Below are positions 1-8,260 of a DNA stretch of 64,000 nt, piece by piece. The notes beneath the pieces are model-generated. The model was not told the origin of the DNA, made no database searches, and saw only the letters and a list, made by a program, of their open reading frames with translations. The translations under genes and the position numbers were made by a program. Position 1 is the stretch's first letter; each line of letters opens with the position of its first letter. Origin of the DNA: Methanobacteriota archaeon (GTDB lineage: Archaea; Halobacteriota; Methanosarcinia; Methanosarcinales; Methanosarcinaceae); the NCBI GenBank assembly GCA_016841625.1, contig JAENYU010000010.1, positions 55,048-119,047 on the forward strand, written 5' to 3'.

Positions 1-159
1 GTAATGGCATTTATTTACTATTTTTTGTGCCTTAATCTGCAGTAGAAACAGAAAACCCTCAGTGGAAAATCCCTCCTTCGACAATTTCGGCCTTTGCAAA
101 AACCTTTGTAGAATGATTAAACAGTGAGGCTGCCCCTGGCCCTATGCCCGCAAAAATAT

Positions 160-208
160 AAAGTTAAAAAAATTAGGGAGGGATCTGAATCCTGGGATTT
201 CAGATCCC
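160..208 (-). terminator. Hairpin terminator of cooS
   Basis: On the minus strand a 10-bp perfect stem (GGGATCTGAA at 180-189 against TTCAGATCCC at 199-208) with a 9-nt loop overlaps the cooS stop codon. It is followed by a T-rich run (complement of the A-rich 160-176). This hairpin-plus-U-tract shape suits transcript ending or 3'-end protection. The stem is seen directly; the role is inferred. Confidence 0.6.
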
Positions 209-2101
209 GAGTTTCTGTCTCTTTTCCATGATGTGCTGTTCTATCCCATCGGCTGCCTTTACGGCATCATTTTCCACTCTAAGAACCCCACCTGTTACTT
301 CCTTGCAGTCTTCGGTCAGGAGCTTGACCAGGTCCGGGCCTCCGGTGACGGTCGGAATAGGGTTTACGTAAGTGTAAAGCCCGAGCGCCAGGGCAAAGAT
401 GGCGTCAATGGTAGCTTTCTGTTCCATGTATTCCGGGGCTGCGGCTGCAACCGGAAGGTCCGGGACAGGAGCTCCCAGGACTGCAGAGATGGCACCCAGA
501 AGGTCGGCAAGCCTGCCGGTGTCGGTGCAGGTCCCGTAACTGAGCACGGGCGGAACGCCCAGGGCTTCGCATACCCCTTTAAGGCTGTCCCCGGCAAACT
601 TCCGGGCTTCGGGGGAGCAGAGGCCTGCGACCTGCATAGCTCCGTTTCCGCAGCCCAGAGAGAGGACCAGGATGTTTCGCTTAATCAGCTCTTTCACCAC
701 GGCAACGCTGTGCGTGTCCTGTCCGTAGTCCCGCAGGGTCGTGCAGGAGACCATGCCCACAACTCCTTTAATCTGGCCGCTTTTTATGGCGTCAAGGAGA
801 GGGTCGAGGCTTCCTCCCAGAGCTTCCAGGATGCTCTCGGTTGAAAAACCGACAACGGCTTCTTTCATAGGGAGCTGTTTTACCCCTACGATCGATTTTT
901 TACGTTCCTTGAAGTTTTCTAGCGCCATTTCCAGGAGCTTTGAGGCCTGCATTCCAGCCTCCTTAGGGTTGTAGTTCAGGCGCTCGTTAATGCCTTCGAA
1001 AGCTACGAGTTCGCTTACAGGCAGGAGTTTGAACCCGTATTTTTCGGCGTAGAGGGGGGCAACAGGCAGGGAACAGTTCATGTCTGCGGCAAAAAGGTCC
1101 ACAGCTCCGCTCGCAAACACCGCTTCCTGGGAAATCCAGTTCCCTGTGAAACCGTAGAAGACATCGTCTTCCTCCCACCTCTGGATCATTTCCTGGCCGG
1201 TCTCTATGCAGGCAATAACCCTCAACCCCTTTGCCCCTGCGGCTTTTGCCTTATCCTGCCACTCCTGTTTCCGGGCAAGCTGGACCATGGCAAAACCAAG
1301 GAAGGGTTCGTGGCCGTTCGGAAGTACGTTTACATACTCAGGGTCCAGCACTCCGAGGTCGACCCGCATTGTGTGGGGTCTTGGGATCCCGAAGAGGATA
1401 TCCTGGCAGTATTCGTTTACTATCTGGCTCTGGTACGCCATTGCAACGCCCAGACGCATGGCTTTCAGGGCCAGGCTTACGTAGTACCCGTCGACGTTTG
1501 TCAGGCAGGAACCTGTGGAGAGCATCATTTCCCCGTAGATCCCGCCCGGGAATATCCCCAGTTCTTCCCACCTTTTCTTCCTTTCAGGAGGGGCAAGAGC
1601 CTCTACTATCAGGCTGGGCTCGTATGCCGGCTTGTTAAATTCCTTCTCCACGAATTCGCACAGCTTAAGGGCAATTTCCGAATCGCTCCCCAGGGTTTCG
1701 ATCCCTAACCTGCCCGCAAATGTCCTCAGTTTCTCCGGTTCTTTTATAGAGTAAGGGGTTTTGCCTTTTGCGGTTTCCCTGAGCGTCCGGATGGTCTGGT
1801 CCGTGTGGTACTGATAGGTGGACGCCCCCATCACGTTTCTTAGCAGCATCATCCTCATTGCCATGCCGTCGGCGGTAATCCCGCATACCCCTCTTTTATC
1901 TTTGGCAGCGTCTGCCCGGCAAGGGCCGTTGGAACAGAAGTCACAGCGGACTCCGCCCATACAGAACATACACCGCTTATCCGGGTCTCCCCCCAGGCCC
2001 TGGGCTTCGTAGCGGTCCCAGACGTTGGTCATGTTGTCCTGTTTTATTTTTTCGTACATTTTCTGTACGGACTCGTGATAAGAAATTCTCTCCTTTTCCA
2101 T
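200..2101 (-). CDS. cooS: Anaerobic carbon monoxide dehydrogenase catalytic subunit (CooS)
   Basis: Monofunctional Ni-Fe CO dehydrogenase that interconverts CO and CO2 with low-potential electrons, normally a cytoplasmic homodimer. The N-terminus carries the Cys set for the B and D iron-sulfur clusters (C44, C47, C53, C56, C61, C73 counted from the chosen ATG). The C-terminal half has the C-cluster Cys contexts VSCTT, LGCGNGAMQ and YGTCTD. Length (633 aa) fits the family. The reading frame extends 10 codons upstream to a TTG, but the ATG at 2101 has GGGGAG at the right distance, so it is preferred. The Cdh/acetyl-CoA synthase subunits are not next to it, so this is the stand-alone type seen in Methanosarcina. 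A cupin gene lies 84 bp upstream on the same strand and may be co-transcribed. No CooF-like ferredoxin or CooC maturation factor is adjacent. Confidence 0.95.
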   Translation of the reverse strand: MEKERISYHESVQKMYEKIKQDNMTNVWDRYEAQGLGGDPDKRCMFCMGGVRCDFCSNGPCRADAAKDKRGVCGITADGMAMRMMLLRNVMGASTYQYHTDQTIRTLRETAKGKTPYSIKEPEKLRTFAGRLGIETLGSDSEIALKLCEFVEKEFNKPAYEPSLIVEALAPPERKKRWEELGIFPGGIYGEMMLSTGSCLTNVDGYYVSLALKAMRLGVAMAYQSQIVNEYCQDILFGIPRPHTMRVDLGVLDPEYVNVLPNGHEPFLGFAMVQLARKQEWQDKAKAAGAKGLRVIACIETGQEMIQRWEEDDVFYGFTGNWISQEAVFASGAVDLFAADMNCSLPVAPLYAEKYGFKLLPVSELVAFEGINERLNYNPKEAGMQASKLLEMALENFKERKKSIVGVKQLPMKEAVVGFSTESILEALGGSLDPLLDAIKSGQIKGVVGMVSCTTLRDYGQDTHSVAVVKELIKRNILVLSLGCGNGAMQVAGLCSPEARKFAGDSLKGVCEALGVPPVLSYGTCTDTGRLADLLGAISAVLGAPVPDLPVAAAAPEYMEQKATIDAIFALALGLYTYVNPIPTVTGGPDLVKLLTEDCKEVTGGVLRVENDAVKAADGIEQHIMEKRQKLGI

Positions 2102-2185
2102 TGTTTCCACTCCCCAATTTGCACTTTTCAATATCGTGAAAAATACCGAGTTTCTAACAAAAAATCGGTTTTCACAACAGTTTTT

Positions 2186-2524
2186 TCACAATAGTTTTGT
2201 TTCTTCAGTCGGTCTGGGCACCTTTACCACAAGTACCCGGAATGTTGAATCACCTTCGTTCAGGAGACGGTGAGGGATTTTTGCAGGGCTTTCGACTAAC
2301 ATGTCCTTGCTGACCTCTTCTTTTTCATCCCCGATTTCAACCGTAGCTCTGCCTTCCAGCACGTAGAAGAACACGTCCACCGGAGTAATGTGTTTTTTCA
2401 GTTTCTCCCCCGGTTTAAGTTCAATGTGCATCACCTGTGCGTGTTCGGTATCGTAAAGTTTGCGCACGCTGACATTGTGAGGATTAGGTTTTTCAGGCGC
2501 TGACCTGACATCAAGTATTTCCAT
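2186..2524 (-). CDS. Small single-domain cupin protein
   Basis: 112-aa cupin with the two short cupin motifs around residues 35-95. His in MHIELKPGEKLKKH and the later PAKIPHRLLNEGD segment would contribute to the usual metal site. A single beta-barrel of this kind binds a metal or small ligand; the substrate cannot be told. The longer frame starts at 2545, but the ATG at 2524 follows a GGGGGT Shine-Dalgarno-like run. It lies upstream of cooS on the same strand and is divergent from larA1. A role in metal or CO sensing, or in CooS support, is only inferred from position. Confidence 0.8.
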   Translation of the reverse strand: MEILDVRSAPEKPNPHNVSVRKLYDTEHAQVMHIELKPGEKLKKHITPVDVFFYVLEGRATVEIGDEKEEVSKDMLVESPAKIPHRLLNEGDSTFRVLVVKVPRPTEETKLL

Positions 2525-2636
2525 TCTCTTACCCCCCGGTATCATTAAAGTCCCTTGATTAGGAATATATCTCGATTATGGTTTAAGAAATAAACTGAAA
2601 ATAGAATTGTACATGGAAGTTGGAAATCAATACCGT

Positions 2637-2666
2637 TTTTATATAATCTGATACTTATTTCCGGTC
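2637..2666 (+). promoter_or_regulatory. TATA box of larA1, leaderless start
   Basis: TTTTTATATAATC at about 2636-2648 is a good archaeal TATA box. Its centre is about 25 bp before the ATG at 2667, so transcription should start at or next to the start codon. No Shine-Dalgarno sequence precedes the ATG, which fits a leaderless mRNA. Confidence 0.6.
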
Positions 2667-3941
2667 ATGAACATGAAAACTGGTATAAGAAAGATAGACC
2701 TGGCTTTCGGGGACGGAGTTATTGAGATTAAAATTCCTGAAAAGAACCTTTCAGAGATCATCCTGCCCTCGGAACCCGAAACAAGGGAAGATGAAAGCTC
2801 CATAGTCAAAAAAGCCCTTCGGGACCCGGTAGGAAGCAAGCACCTTTCCGAGCTTGTAAATCCAGAGTCCCGGATCGCAATCATCGTAAGTGATATCACC
2901 CGTCCCACTCCTTCTGCAAAGCTTCTCCCCCCTCTCCTTGAAGAACTCCGGCTCGGAGGGGTAAGGGATGAGAATATCACTATAGTCTTTGCCCTGGGCC
3001 TGCACCGGAAACAGACCGAAGGAGAGTGCAGGAAGCTTATAGGAGATGAAATCTTTGAAAACTTCCGCTGCATCCAGCACGACAGGGAGCACTGCAGGCA
3101 TATCGGGGAAACCAGCTTCGGTACCCCGGTAGAAATTTTCGAAGAGGTTCTGGACGCAGACCTCATTGTCGGGACCGGGACAATCGAGTTCCACTACTAC
3201 GCGGGCTACGGCGGCGGCGGAAAGTCCATCCTGCCCGGGGTCAGTTCGGAAAGGGCCGTGCTTTCGTTCCACAGTTTTTACAGCAGGCTCTTTGAAGGCG
3301 ATCCTCTTTCCGGAAGAGCTGACAGCCCGGCAAGACAGAACATCGAAGAAGCCGCAAAAATAGCGGGACTCGGCTTTATCCTGAACGCAGTAATCGACAG
3401 CAAGAAAAGAATCGTGACGGCGGTTTCAGGGGATTTCATCGAAGCCCATCGGAAAGGAGCGGAGTACGTGGATGCCATGTACAAGGTTCCGGTGGAGCCT
3501 GCAGACGCTGTCATTGCCTCCTGCGGGGGGTTCCCAAAGGACATAAACCTCTACCAGGCGACCAAAGCCCTGGAAAACGCCGTAGCCGCAGTAAAAACAG
3601 GAGGTTCAATAGTGCTTGCAGCCGAATGTCCGGAGGGACTCGGGAATAAGGTTTACGAGTGCTGGAGCAGGGAGTGCAAAAGCCCGGATGAGGCTGTTGA
3701 GAGGTTCAGGGAAAATTTCGAGTTCGGAGGGCATAAGAGCGCAATTATCGGAAAGGCGGCAAAGCAGTTCAAGCTCTATATGGTCTCGAAACTTTCCGAA
3801 GAAGAGTGCAAAAACACTTTCTTTACCCCGGTCGGGACCGTGCAGGAAGCCCTGGAAATAATTCTCGCTGAAAATCCTGAGGCCAGGATTCATGTGATGC
3901 CCGACGGCGGGAGGACGCTTCCTGTCAGAAAAGAATCATGA
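2667..3941 (+). CDS. LarA-type nickel-pincer racemase family protein, copy 1
   Basis: Member of the LarA (DUF2088) family, which racemises or epimerises alpha-hydroxyacids with a nickel-pincer nucleotide. Residues matching the Lactobacillus LarA active site are visible at nearly the same numbering: SDITRP (D76, R79), H113 in GLHRKQT, H176 in FHYYAGY, the cofactor-attaching Lys K186 in GGGGKSILPG, and H202. Length 424 aa is normal. Copy 2 has Asn before the last His (TNH); here it is Phe (SFH), so the substrate pocket may differ. The LarB/LarC/LarE cofactor genes are not in this window. The substrate is unknown. The last codons form the first unit of a 19-bp tandem repeat that runs into the intergenic space. 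The paralogue follows on the same strand. Confidence 0.88.
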   Translation: MNMKTGIRKIDLAFGDGVIEIKIPEKNLSEIILPSEPETREDESSIVKKALRDPVGSKHLSELVNPESRIAIIVSDITRPTPSAKLLPPLLEELRLGGVRDENITIVFALGLHRKQTEGECRKLIGDEIFENFRCIQHDREHCRHIGETSFGTPVEIFEEVLDADLIVGTGTIEFHYYAGYGGGGKSILPGVSSERAVLSFHSFYSRLFEGDPLSGRADSPARQNIEEAAKIAGLGFILNAVIDSKKRIVTAVSGDFIEAHRKGAEYVDAMYKVPVEPADAVIASCGGFPKDINLYQATKALENAVAAVKTGGSIVLAAECPEGLGNKVYECWSRECKSPDEAVERFRENFEFGGHKSAIIGKAAKQFKLYMVSKLSEEECKNTFFTPVGTVQEALEIILAENPEARIHVMPDGGRTLPVRKES

Positions 3942-4017
3942 GGCCAGAAAGGTATCTTGAGACCAGAAAGGAATTATGAGGCCAGAAAGGTATCTTGAGA
4001 CCAGAACGAAATCATGA
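3924..4017 (+). repeat. 19-bp tandem repeat spanning the larA1 stop codon
   Basis: Five head-to-tail units, each ending in TGA: 3924-3941 (the last codons and stop of larA1), 3942-3960, 3961-3979, 3980-3998 and 3999-4017. Units 2 and 4 are identical (ggccagaaaggtatcttga). Units 3 and 5 are close variants. The array starts inside the coding sequence and repeats the stop codon. Confidence 0.9.
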
Positions 4018-4085
4018 GTATTGTTAACCGCATAAGTATTGTTTACTTCATAGTTATTGCTTATCTCCGGCTGTTTACCTATACC

Positions 4086-4115
4086 ATTTTATATTATCAT
4101 GATATCCTTCCGATC
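4086..4115 (+). promoter_or_regulatory. TATA box of larA2, leaderless start
   Basis: ATTTTATATTATC at about 4085-4098 lies some 24 bp before the ATG at 4116. The short segment before the ATG (TTCCGATC) matches that of larA1 (TTCCGGTC), so both copies appear to share a leaderless promoter layout. Confidence 0.6.
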
Positions 4116-5381
4116 ATGAACATGAAGACAAATATAAAAAAGATTAAACTCGCCTTCGGAAGCGAGAAACTTGAGCTGGATGTTCCGGAAAAGAACCTCT
4201 CCAGCGTCATAATGCCCTCGGAGCCAGAAAAAAGGGAAGAGGGGGCTTTTTTAATCAAAAAAGCGCTTGAAAATCCCATAAAGAGTAAGCGCCTTTCCGA
4301 GATTGTAAACCCCGAATCAAAGGTTGCGGTAATTGTGAGCGACGTTACCCGCCCGACTCCCACTGAAAAACTGCTGCCTCCCCTTCTCGAAGAGCTTTAT
4401 ATCGGGGGAGCAAAAGAAGAAAACATCACAATCATTTTTGCCCTTGGCCTGCACAGGCAGCAGACCGAAGAGGAATCCAGGAAACTGGTTGGGGACGAAA
4501 TTTACGAGAAAATCCGATGCATCCAGCACGATACTGGCAGGTGCAGGCGTGTCGGAATTACGAGCCGTGGGACGCCTGTAGAGATCTTTGAAGAAGTGCT
4601 TGATTCCGATGTGGTAGTCGGGACCGGGGGAATTGAGTTTCACTATTACGCTGGGTACAGCGGCGGGGCAAAGTCCGTTCTCCCGGGTGTGAGTTCGGAA
4701 GTTTCGGTGCTTACAAACCACAAACTGATGATGGAAGAAAAGGCTGTTTCCGGAAGAGTCGACAGCCCTGTCAGGCAGGACATGGAAGAAGCCGTAAAAA
4801 TTGGCGGAATCGACTTCATCCTGAACGTGGTGCTCGACAGCAAGAAAGGGATAGTAGCTGCCGTTGCCGGGGACTTCATCGAAGCCCACCGCAAAGGGGT
4901 TGAGGCTGTGGACTCCATGTACAAGGTCCCGGTTGAGCCCGCAGATGCCGTCATCGTCTCCTGTGGAGGCTATCCTAAGGATATCAACCTCTACCAGGCC
5001 AACAAGTCCCTTGACAACGCCACCCAGGCCGTAAAAGACGGCGGCTCAATCATCCTTGTGGCCGAGTGTGCCGAAGGAATCGGGAACCAGATCTACGAGT
5101 GCTGGAATAGGGAGTGTAAAAGTCCGGATGAGGCAGTCGAGCGTTTCAAGCACTGTTTCGAGTTCGGAGGGCACAAGAGTGCCATTGTGGCAAAAGCCGC
5201 AAAAAAGTTCAAACTTTACCTGGTCTCAAAGCTTCCGGAAGAAGGTACCAGGGATGCCTTCTTCACTCCGATGGGAAGCGTCCGGGAAGCCCTTGAAGAA
5301 GTCCTTTCCAAAAACCCTGACGCAAAAATCCACCTGATGCCCCACGGAGGACAGACTCTCCCTGTGAGAAAAGAAGAATGA
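4116..5381 (+). CDS. LarA-type nickel-pincer racemase family protein, copy 2
   Basis: 421-aa paralogue of the preceding gene, very similar along its whole length. It keeps D76/R79 (SDVTRP), H113, H176, K186 (GGAKSVLPG) and H202 in the canonical TNH context. The open frame reaches back to 4014, but the MNMKT start at 4116 aligns exactly with copy 1 and sits at leaderless distance from a TATA box, so the upstream 34 codons are rejected. Presumed reaction: nickel-dependent racemisation or epimerisation of a 2-hydroxyacid, substrate unknown. The gene is convergent with the symporter gene and followed by a long pyrimidine-rich 3' region. Confidence 0.88.
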   Translation: MNMKTNIKKIKLAFGSEKLELDVPEKNLSSVIMPSEPEKREEGAFLIKKALENPIKSKRLSEIVNPESKVAVIVSDVTRPTPTEKLLPPLLEELYIGGAKEENITIIFALGLHRQQTEEESRKLVGDEIYEKIRCIQHDTGRCRRVGITSRGTPVEIFEEVLDSDVVVGTGGIEFHYYAGYSGGAKSVLPGVSSEVSVLTNHKLMMEEKAVSGRVDSPVRQDMEEAVKIGGIDFILNVVLDSKKGIVAAVAGDFIEAHRKGVEAVDSMYKVPVEPADAVIVSCGGYPKDINLYQANKSLDNATQAVKDGGSIILVAECAEGIGNQIYECWNRECKSPDEAVERFKHCFEFGGHKSAIVAKAAKKFKLYLVSKLPEEGTRDAFFTPMGSVREALEEVLSKNPDAKIHLMPHGGQTLPVRKEE

Positions 5382-5411
5382 AAAGAAAGAAGGATCGTAA
5401 AAACAAAGCTC

Positions 5412-5532
5412 GAAATTCTTTTTTCTTTCCTTTTTCATCTTCTGTTTCTTCTTCTGTTTCTCCTTCTGTTTCTCCTTCTTTTCTTTTCTTTTCTTTTCTT
5501 TTCTTTTCTTTTCTTTTCTTTTCTTTTCTTTA
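5412..5532 (+). terminator. Polypyrimidine 3' region of larA2
   Basis: From about 5412 the + strand is almost pure C/T and includes about ten head-to-tail TTTTC units near 5478-5530. A U-rich transcript of this kind matches archaeal termination signals. The TTTTC array is a simple-sequence repeat and may vary in length. Confidence 0.55.
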
Positions 5533-5813
5533 TCTCTGAATTTCCTCTTCTGTCTCCTCTTGGCAAAAGGATTTTTTGAAATTTTGAACTTAAGGTGAGT
5601 TTGGGTTTCTAACATCTGGAACAAGAAACCGGGTTGCTTAGATTCTGACATTTTCTTCTTTGTGTTATGGAAGGATCAGCCGACTTCGTGACCGGTGAGA
5701 ACTAGGGATTTTGCGAAAAGGGGGAAACCCTGGGCTGGTTTTTGAAGGATACATGAAAGACAAGATGTTGAAACCGAAGACATGGAATCAATCAACAGTG
5801 ATTGAACCAATTA

Positions 5814-5905
5814 AAATAGAGAAAAGAAAGGAGAAAGGAAAGAGAATGGAGAAAAGAATGGAGAAAGAGAAAGAACGAAAAAGAAAGAAAAGAAGGGATG
5901 ATTTG
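5814..5905 (-). terminator. Polypyrimidine 3' region of the symporter gene
   Basis: The + strand here is nearly pure purine (gagaaaagaaaggagaaagg and similar), so the minus-strand transcript leaving the symporter gene is nearly pure U/C just after its stop at 5924. It mirrors the tract after larA2. The 5533-5813 stretch between the two tracts holds no gene I can support. Confidence 0.5.
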
Positions 5906-5923
5906 CCCTGAAAGCTAGCCTGC

Positions 5924-7582
5924 TTAAACACTTGCAGGGTCGGCATTTTTGTGTGCAGACTGCTCAAGAGCGTCTTCATCCTCATCCTGGGGCCTGAGGC
6001 TGTAGCACTTATCCAGGAATTTTTCAGGCATCGGTTTTGTTGCCAGGCTTACCACGAATGCTACAAGGAATGCGAGTGGAGTTGCGATCAGGATCGGGTC
6101 CACAAGGGGCCAGGTACCTGAAAGCAGGGTCGCTTTTCCGAAGATTGCCTGGCAGATCCCCAGGGGAACCGCTTCTTTTCCATGGACGAAGGTCAGCCAG
6201 AAAAGGCTGCCGAATGATCCGACTACCAGGCTTGCAACGGCTCCTTCCCTTGTTATACGCTTCCAGAAGAGTGCCCCCATGTAGATTGGCAGGAAAGCCG
6301 AGGTACAGAGGCCCATGAACATGGCTGTTGCCCGGGCGATTATGCTTATTGGCAGGATGTAGGCCAGGACGACAGAGAACAGGATGGAAATGGCTATCCC
6401 GAAGCGTGTGGCATGGATGGTTGTGCCTTTAGATTTTCCTTTCTTAACTCCTTCCTGGTAAAAGTCGTGCCCTATGGCTGTGCCCATGGCATGGAACTGG
6501 GCTCCGGAAGTGGACATGGCAGCCGAGAGCAGGCTTAACATGAAGAACATCACGAAAAGTTCGGGCATGGCGCTGTTAAGGTATTCCGGCATGATCAGGT
6601 CCGTGTTACCCCCCGCAACTTCGAGGGCTATCTTGCCTGTGGTTCGGTAGAAGTATACGTTGGAAAGGGCTCCTACCACGTAGGCAACCCCTGCCATCAT
6701 AAGGATGAAAGGCCCGCCCACAAGGACTGCCCTTTTCAGGGAGCGGTCGTCCTTGACCGTCATGAACCTGACTGCGAGCTGGGGCTGGGCAAGGACCCCT
6801 ATGCCGACTCCCAGGAAGAGGGTAGAGACCATCGTCCACCAGAGCGGCGACCCGAAGGAAGGCATGGCAGTCCAGCCCTGGTGTCCGATGTCAGCAAGAC
6901 CCTGGGGAACCAGGGGAGCCATATCGGTCAGGGTCTGGTGGGCTCCCACGACGCCTCCCAGTTCTACGTAGGTGAAGATTAGCAGGAAGGCCATCCCGAT
7001 AAACATGAGGGTGCCCTGCAGGGCATCCACGTACATGACGGAAAGCAGCCCGCCTTTGATAACGTAGGATGCTATGATAATCGTGAAGATGAGAAGGGCA
7101 AGGTTGTAGTTGATCCCCAGGGTCGTTTCAATGAAGCGAGCGGCCCCAATGAGAACACTTCCGGCGTACAGGGGCATGAAAACCCCGATCAGTAGCCCGG
7201 AAAAGCCCTGGATGAAGCGGGACTGGAAACGCCTTCCCAGAAATTCGGGAAACGTAACCGCTCCAAGGTTTAACCCCATGCGCCGGGTTTTTGGCCCGAA
7301 GACCACGAAAGCTATGAAGATCCCGAAAAAGATGTTCATGAAGACGAGCCACAGGAGTCCCATTCCCAGAGATGCGGCTACGCCGCCGAACCCGATGATC
7401 GCCGAGGTGCTGATAAAGGCTGCCCCGTAGGAAAGGGCCATAACCGCCGGGTGCACCTTCCGGCCTGCAAGCATATACCCGTCAGTCTGGGAACTCTGCC
7501 TGTAGCCCATGCGGGCAAGGTAGAATATGCATGCCAGGTACACGAGAACGAGGATGATGAGAGTTGAGGTATTGACTGCCAT
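5924..7582 (-). CDS. Sodium:solute symporter (SSS) family transporter
   Basis: 552-aa polytopic membrane protein with about 13 hydrophobic segments across residues 5-525 and a charged cytoplasmic tail. The N-terminal YMLAGRKV segment and the following helices (SYGAAFISTSAIIGFGG, GAVTFPEFLGRRF) are typical of the SSS family (proline, pantothenate and acetate-type permeases), which use the Na+ gradient. The substrate cannot be assigned. The ATG at 7582 follows AAGGAGAT at ideal spacing. A 54-aa single-helix peptide is encoded 140 bp upstream on the same strand and is probably its accessory subunit. Confidence 0.88.
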   Translation of the reverse strand: MAVNTSTLIILVLVYLACIFYLARMGYRQSSQTDGYMLAGRKVHPAVMALSYGAAFISTSAIIGFGGVAASLGMGLLWLVFMNIFFGIFIAFVVFGPKTRRMGLNLGAVTFPEFLGRRFQSRFIQGFSGLLIGVFMPLYAGSVLIGAARFIETTLGINYNLALLIFTIIIASYVIKGGLLSVMYVDALQGTLMFIGMAFLLIFTYVELGGVVGAHQTLTDMAPLVPQGLADIGHQGWTAMPSFGSPLWWTMVSTLFLGVGIGVLAQPQLAVRFMTVKDDRSLKRAVLVGGPFILMMAGVAYVVGALSNVYFYRTTGKIALEVAGGNTDLIMPEYLNSAMPELFVMFFMLSLLSAAMSTSGAQFHAMGTAIGHDFYQEGVKKGKSKGTTIHATRFGIAISILFSVVLAYILPISIIARATAMFMGLCTSAFLPIYMGALFWKRITREGAVASLVVGSFGSLFWLTFVHGKEAVPLGICQAIFGKATLLSGTWPLVDPILIATPLAFLVAFVVSLATKPMPEKFLDKCYSLRPQDEDEDALEQSAHKNADPASV

Positions 7583-7722
7583 AAAAATATCTCCTTAAAA
7601 AACGTTCTTTAAAAAAAGCTTATTGGTTGGATACAGGGTCGTTTTTACCGCAGGCTTCACCAGAGCTAACCTCCCGAAATATCTCTGAAAATTCGGTCTG
7701 CTCCTGCCAACGTTCGACCGGC

Positions 7723-7887
7723 TTATTCCTGAACAGCAGGTCTTGATGTGTTGCTCTTCACTACCTGTTCCTCTTCCTCTTCCTCTCCTTCTTTCCAGTT
7801 CAATGCCCCGTACACAACACAGCCGAGCGCACTAAGCACACATAATACATATGCAAGCCAGATCTGTGGATCATCGATTCCTAACAT
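7723..7887 (-). CDS. Symporter small accessory protein
   Basis: 54-aa peptide: a short N-terminus (MLGIDDPQIW), one transmembrane helix at about residues 10-30 (LAYVLCVLSALGCVVYGALN), then an acidic run of six Glu and a short polar tail. The ATG at 7887 is preceded by AAGGGTGA. Small single-helix partners of this type are known beside SSS symporters in archaea and bacteria. The position directly upstream of the SSS gene supports that role. Confidence 0.75.
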   Translation of the reverse strand: MLGIDDPQIWLAYVLCVLSALGCVVYGALNWKEGEEEEEEQVVKSNTSRPAVQE

Positions 7888-7959
7888 CTTTCACCCTTCT
7901 TATTATGATAATCTGTTACTCGTTAACATGACACTTGTTAGCATAGTTCATATCGGGGT

Positions 7960-7980
7960 TTTTGATATTTAAATATATTG
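7960..7980 (-). promoter_or_regulatory. TATA box for the symporter operon
   Basis: ATATTTAAATAT (about 7964-7975) read on the minus strand lies some 80 bp before the small-subunit ATG, giving a leader of about 50 nt. No other clear TATA element was seen between the transposon and this gene. Confidence 0.45.
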
Positions 7981-8115
7981 ATTTCCGGGGCTTGCAGCAG
8001 GAAGTCGGTTTCCCTGGTTATGTGTAAAAAAGAATTGAGAGGAAGGTTTTCCGGGATTTAAAAAATAAAAATTAAAAAAGGTGAAGGATAAAAATCAAAA
8101 AAGTGAAGGGTAAAA

Positions 8116-8260
8116 GTGAACTACCCCTCCCTGTCTCCTTCGGAGCCGAGGAAGGGGCTTCCTGCTTCATTTCCCCTAGTATCCTAGACGAATCCACAGG
8201 CTTAACCCCACGTTCCATAGGGATTATATGACTATCAAATTTTGATCTTGCAGAGCAAAC
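8116..8260 (-). ncRNA. Candidate omega (right-end) RNA of TnpB
   Basis: In studied TnpB systems the guide RNA comes from the 3' end of tnpB plus the right end, and the guide is the flanking sequence just outside the element. Here the 3' part folds as an 8-bp stem (CCCCTTCC with GGGAGGGG) enclosing a 4-bp hairpin with a GAA loop, and it ends at 8116. The predicted guide would be the complement of about 8096-8115 (TTTTACCCTTCAC and onward). Expression and processing are inferred. Confidence 0.5.

Noticed and set aside
4014..4115. Upstream extension of larA2 by 34 codons
   Set aside because: It would place the TATA box inside the gene and has no counterpart in copy 1.
5226..5651. 141-codon Lys-rich minus-strand frame
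   Set aside because: Produced by translation of the TTTTC simple repeat and larA2 antisense.
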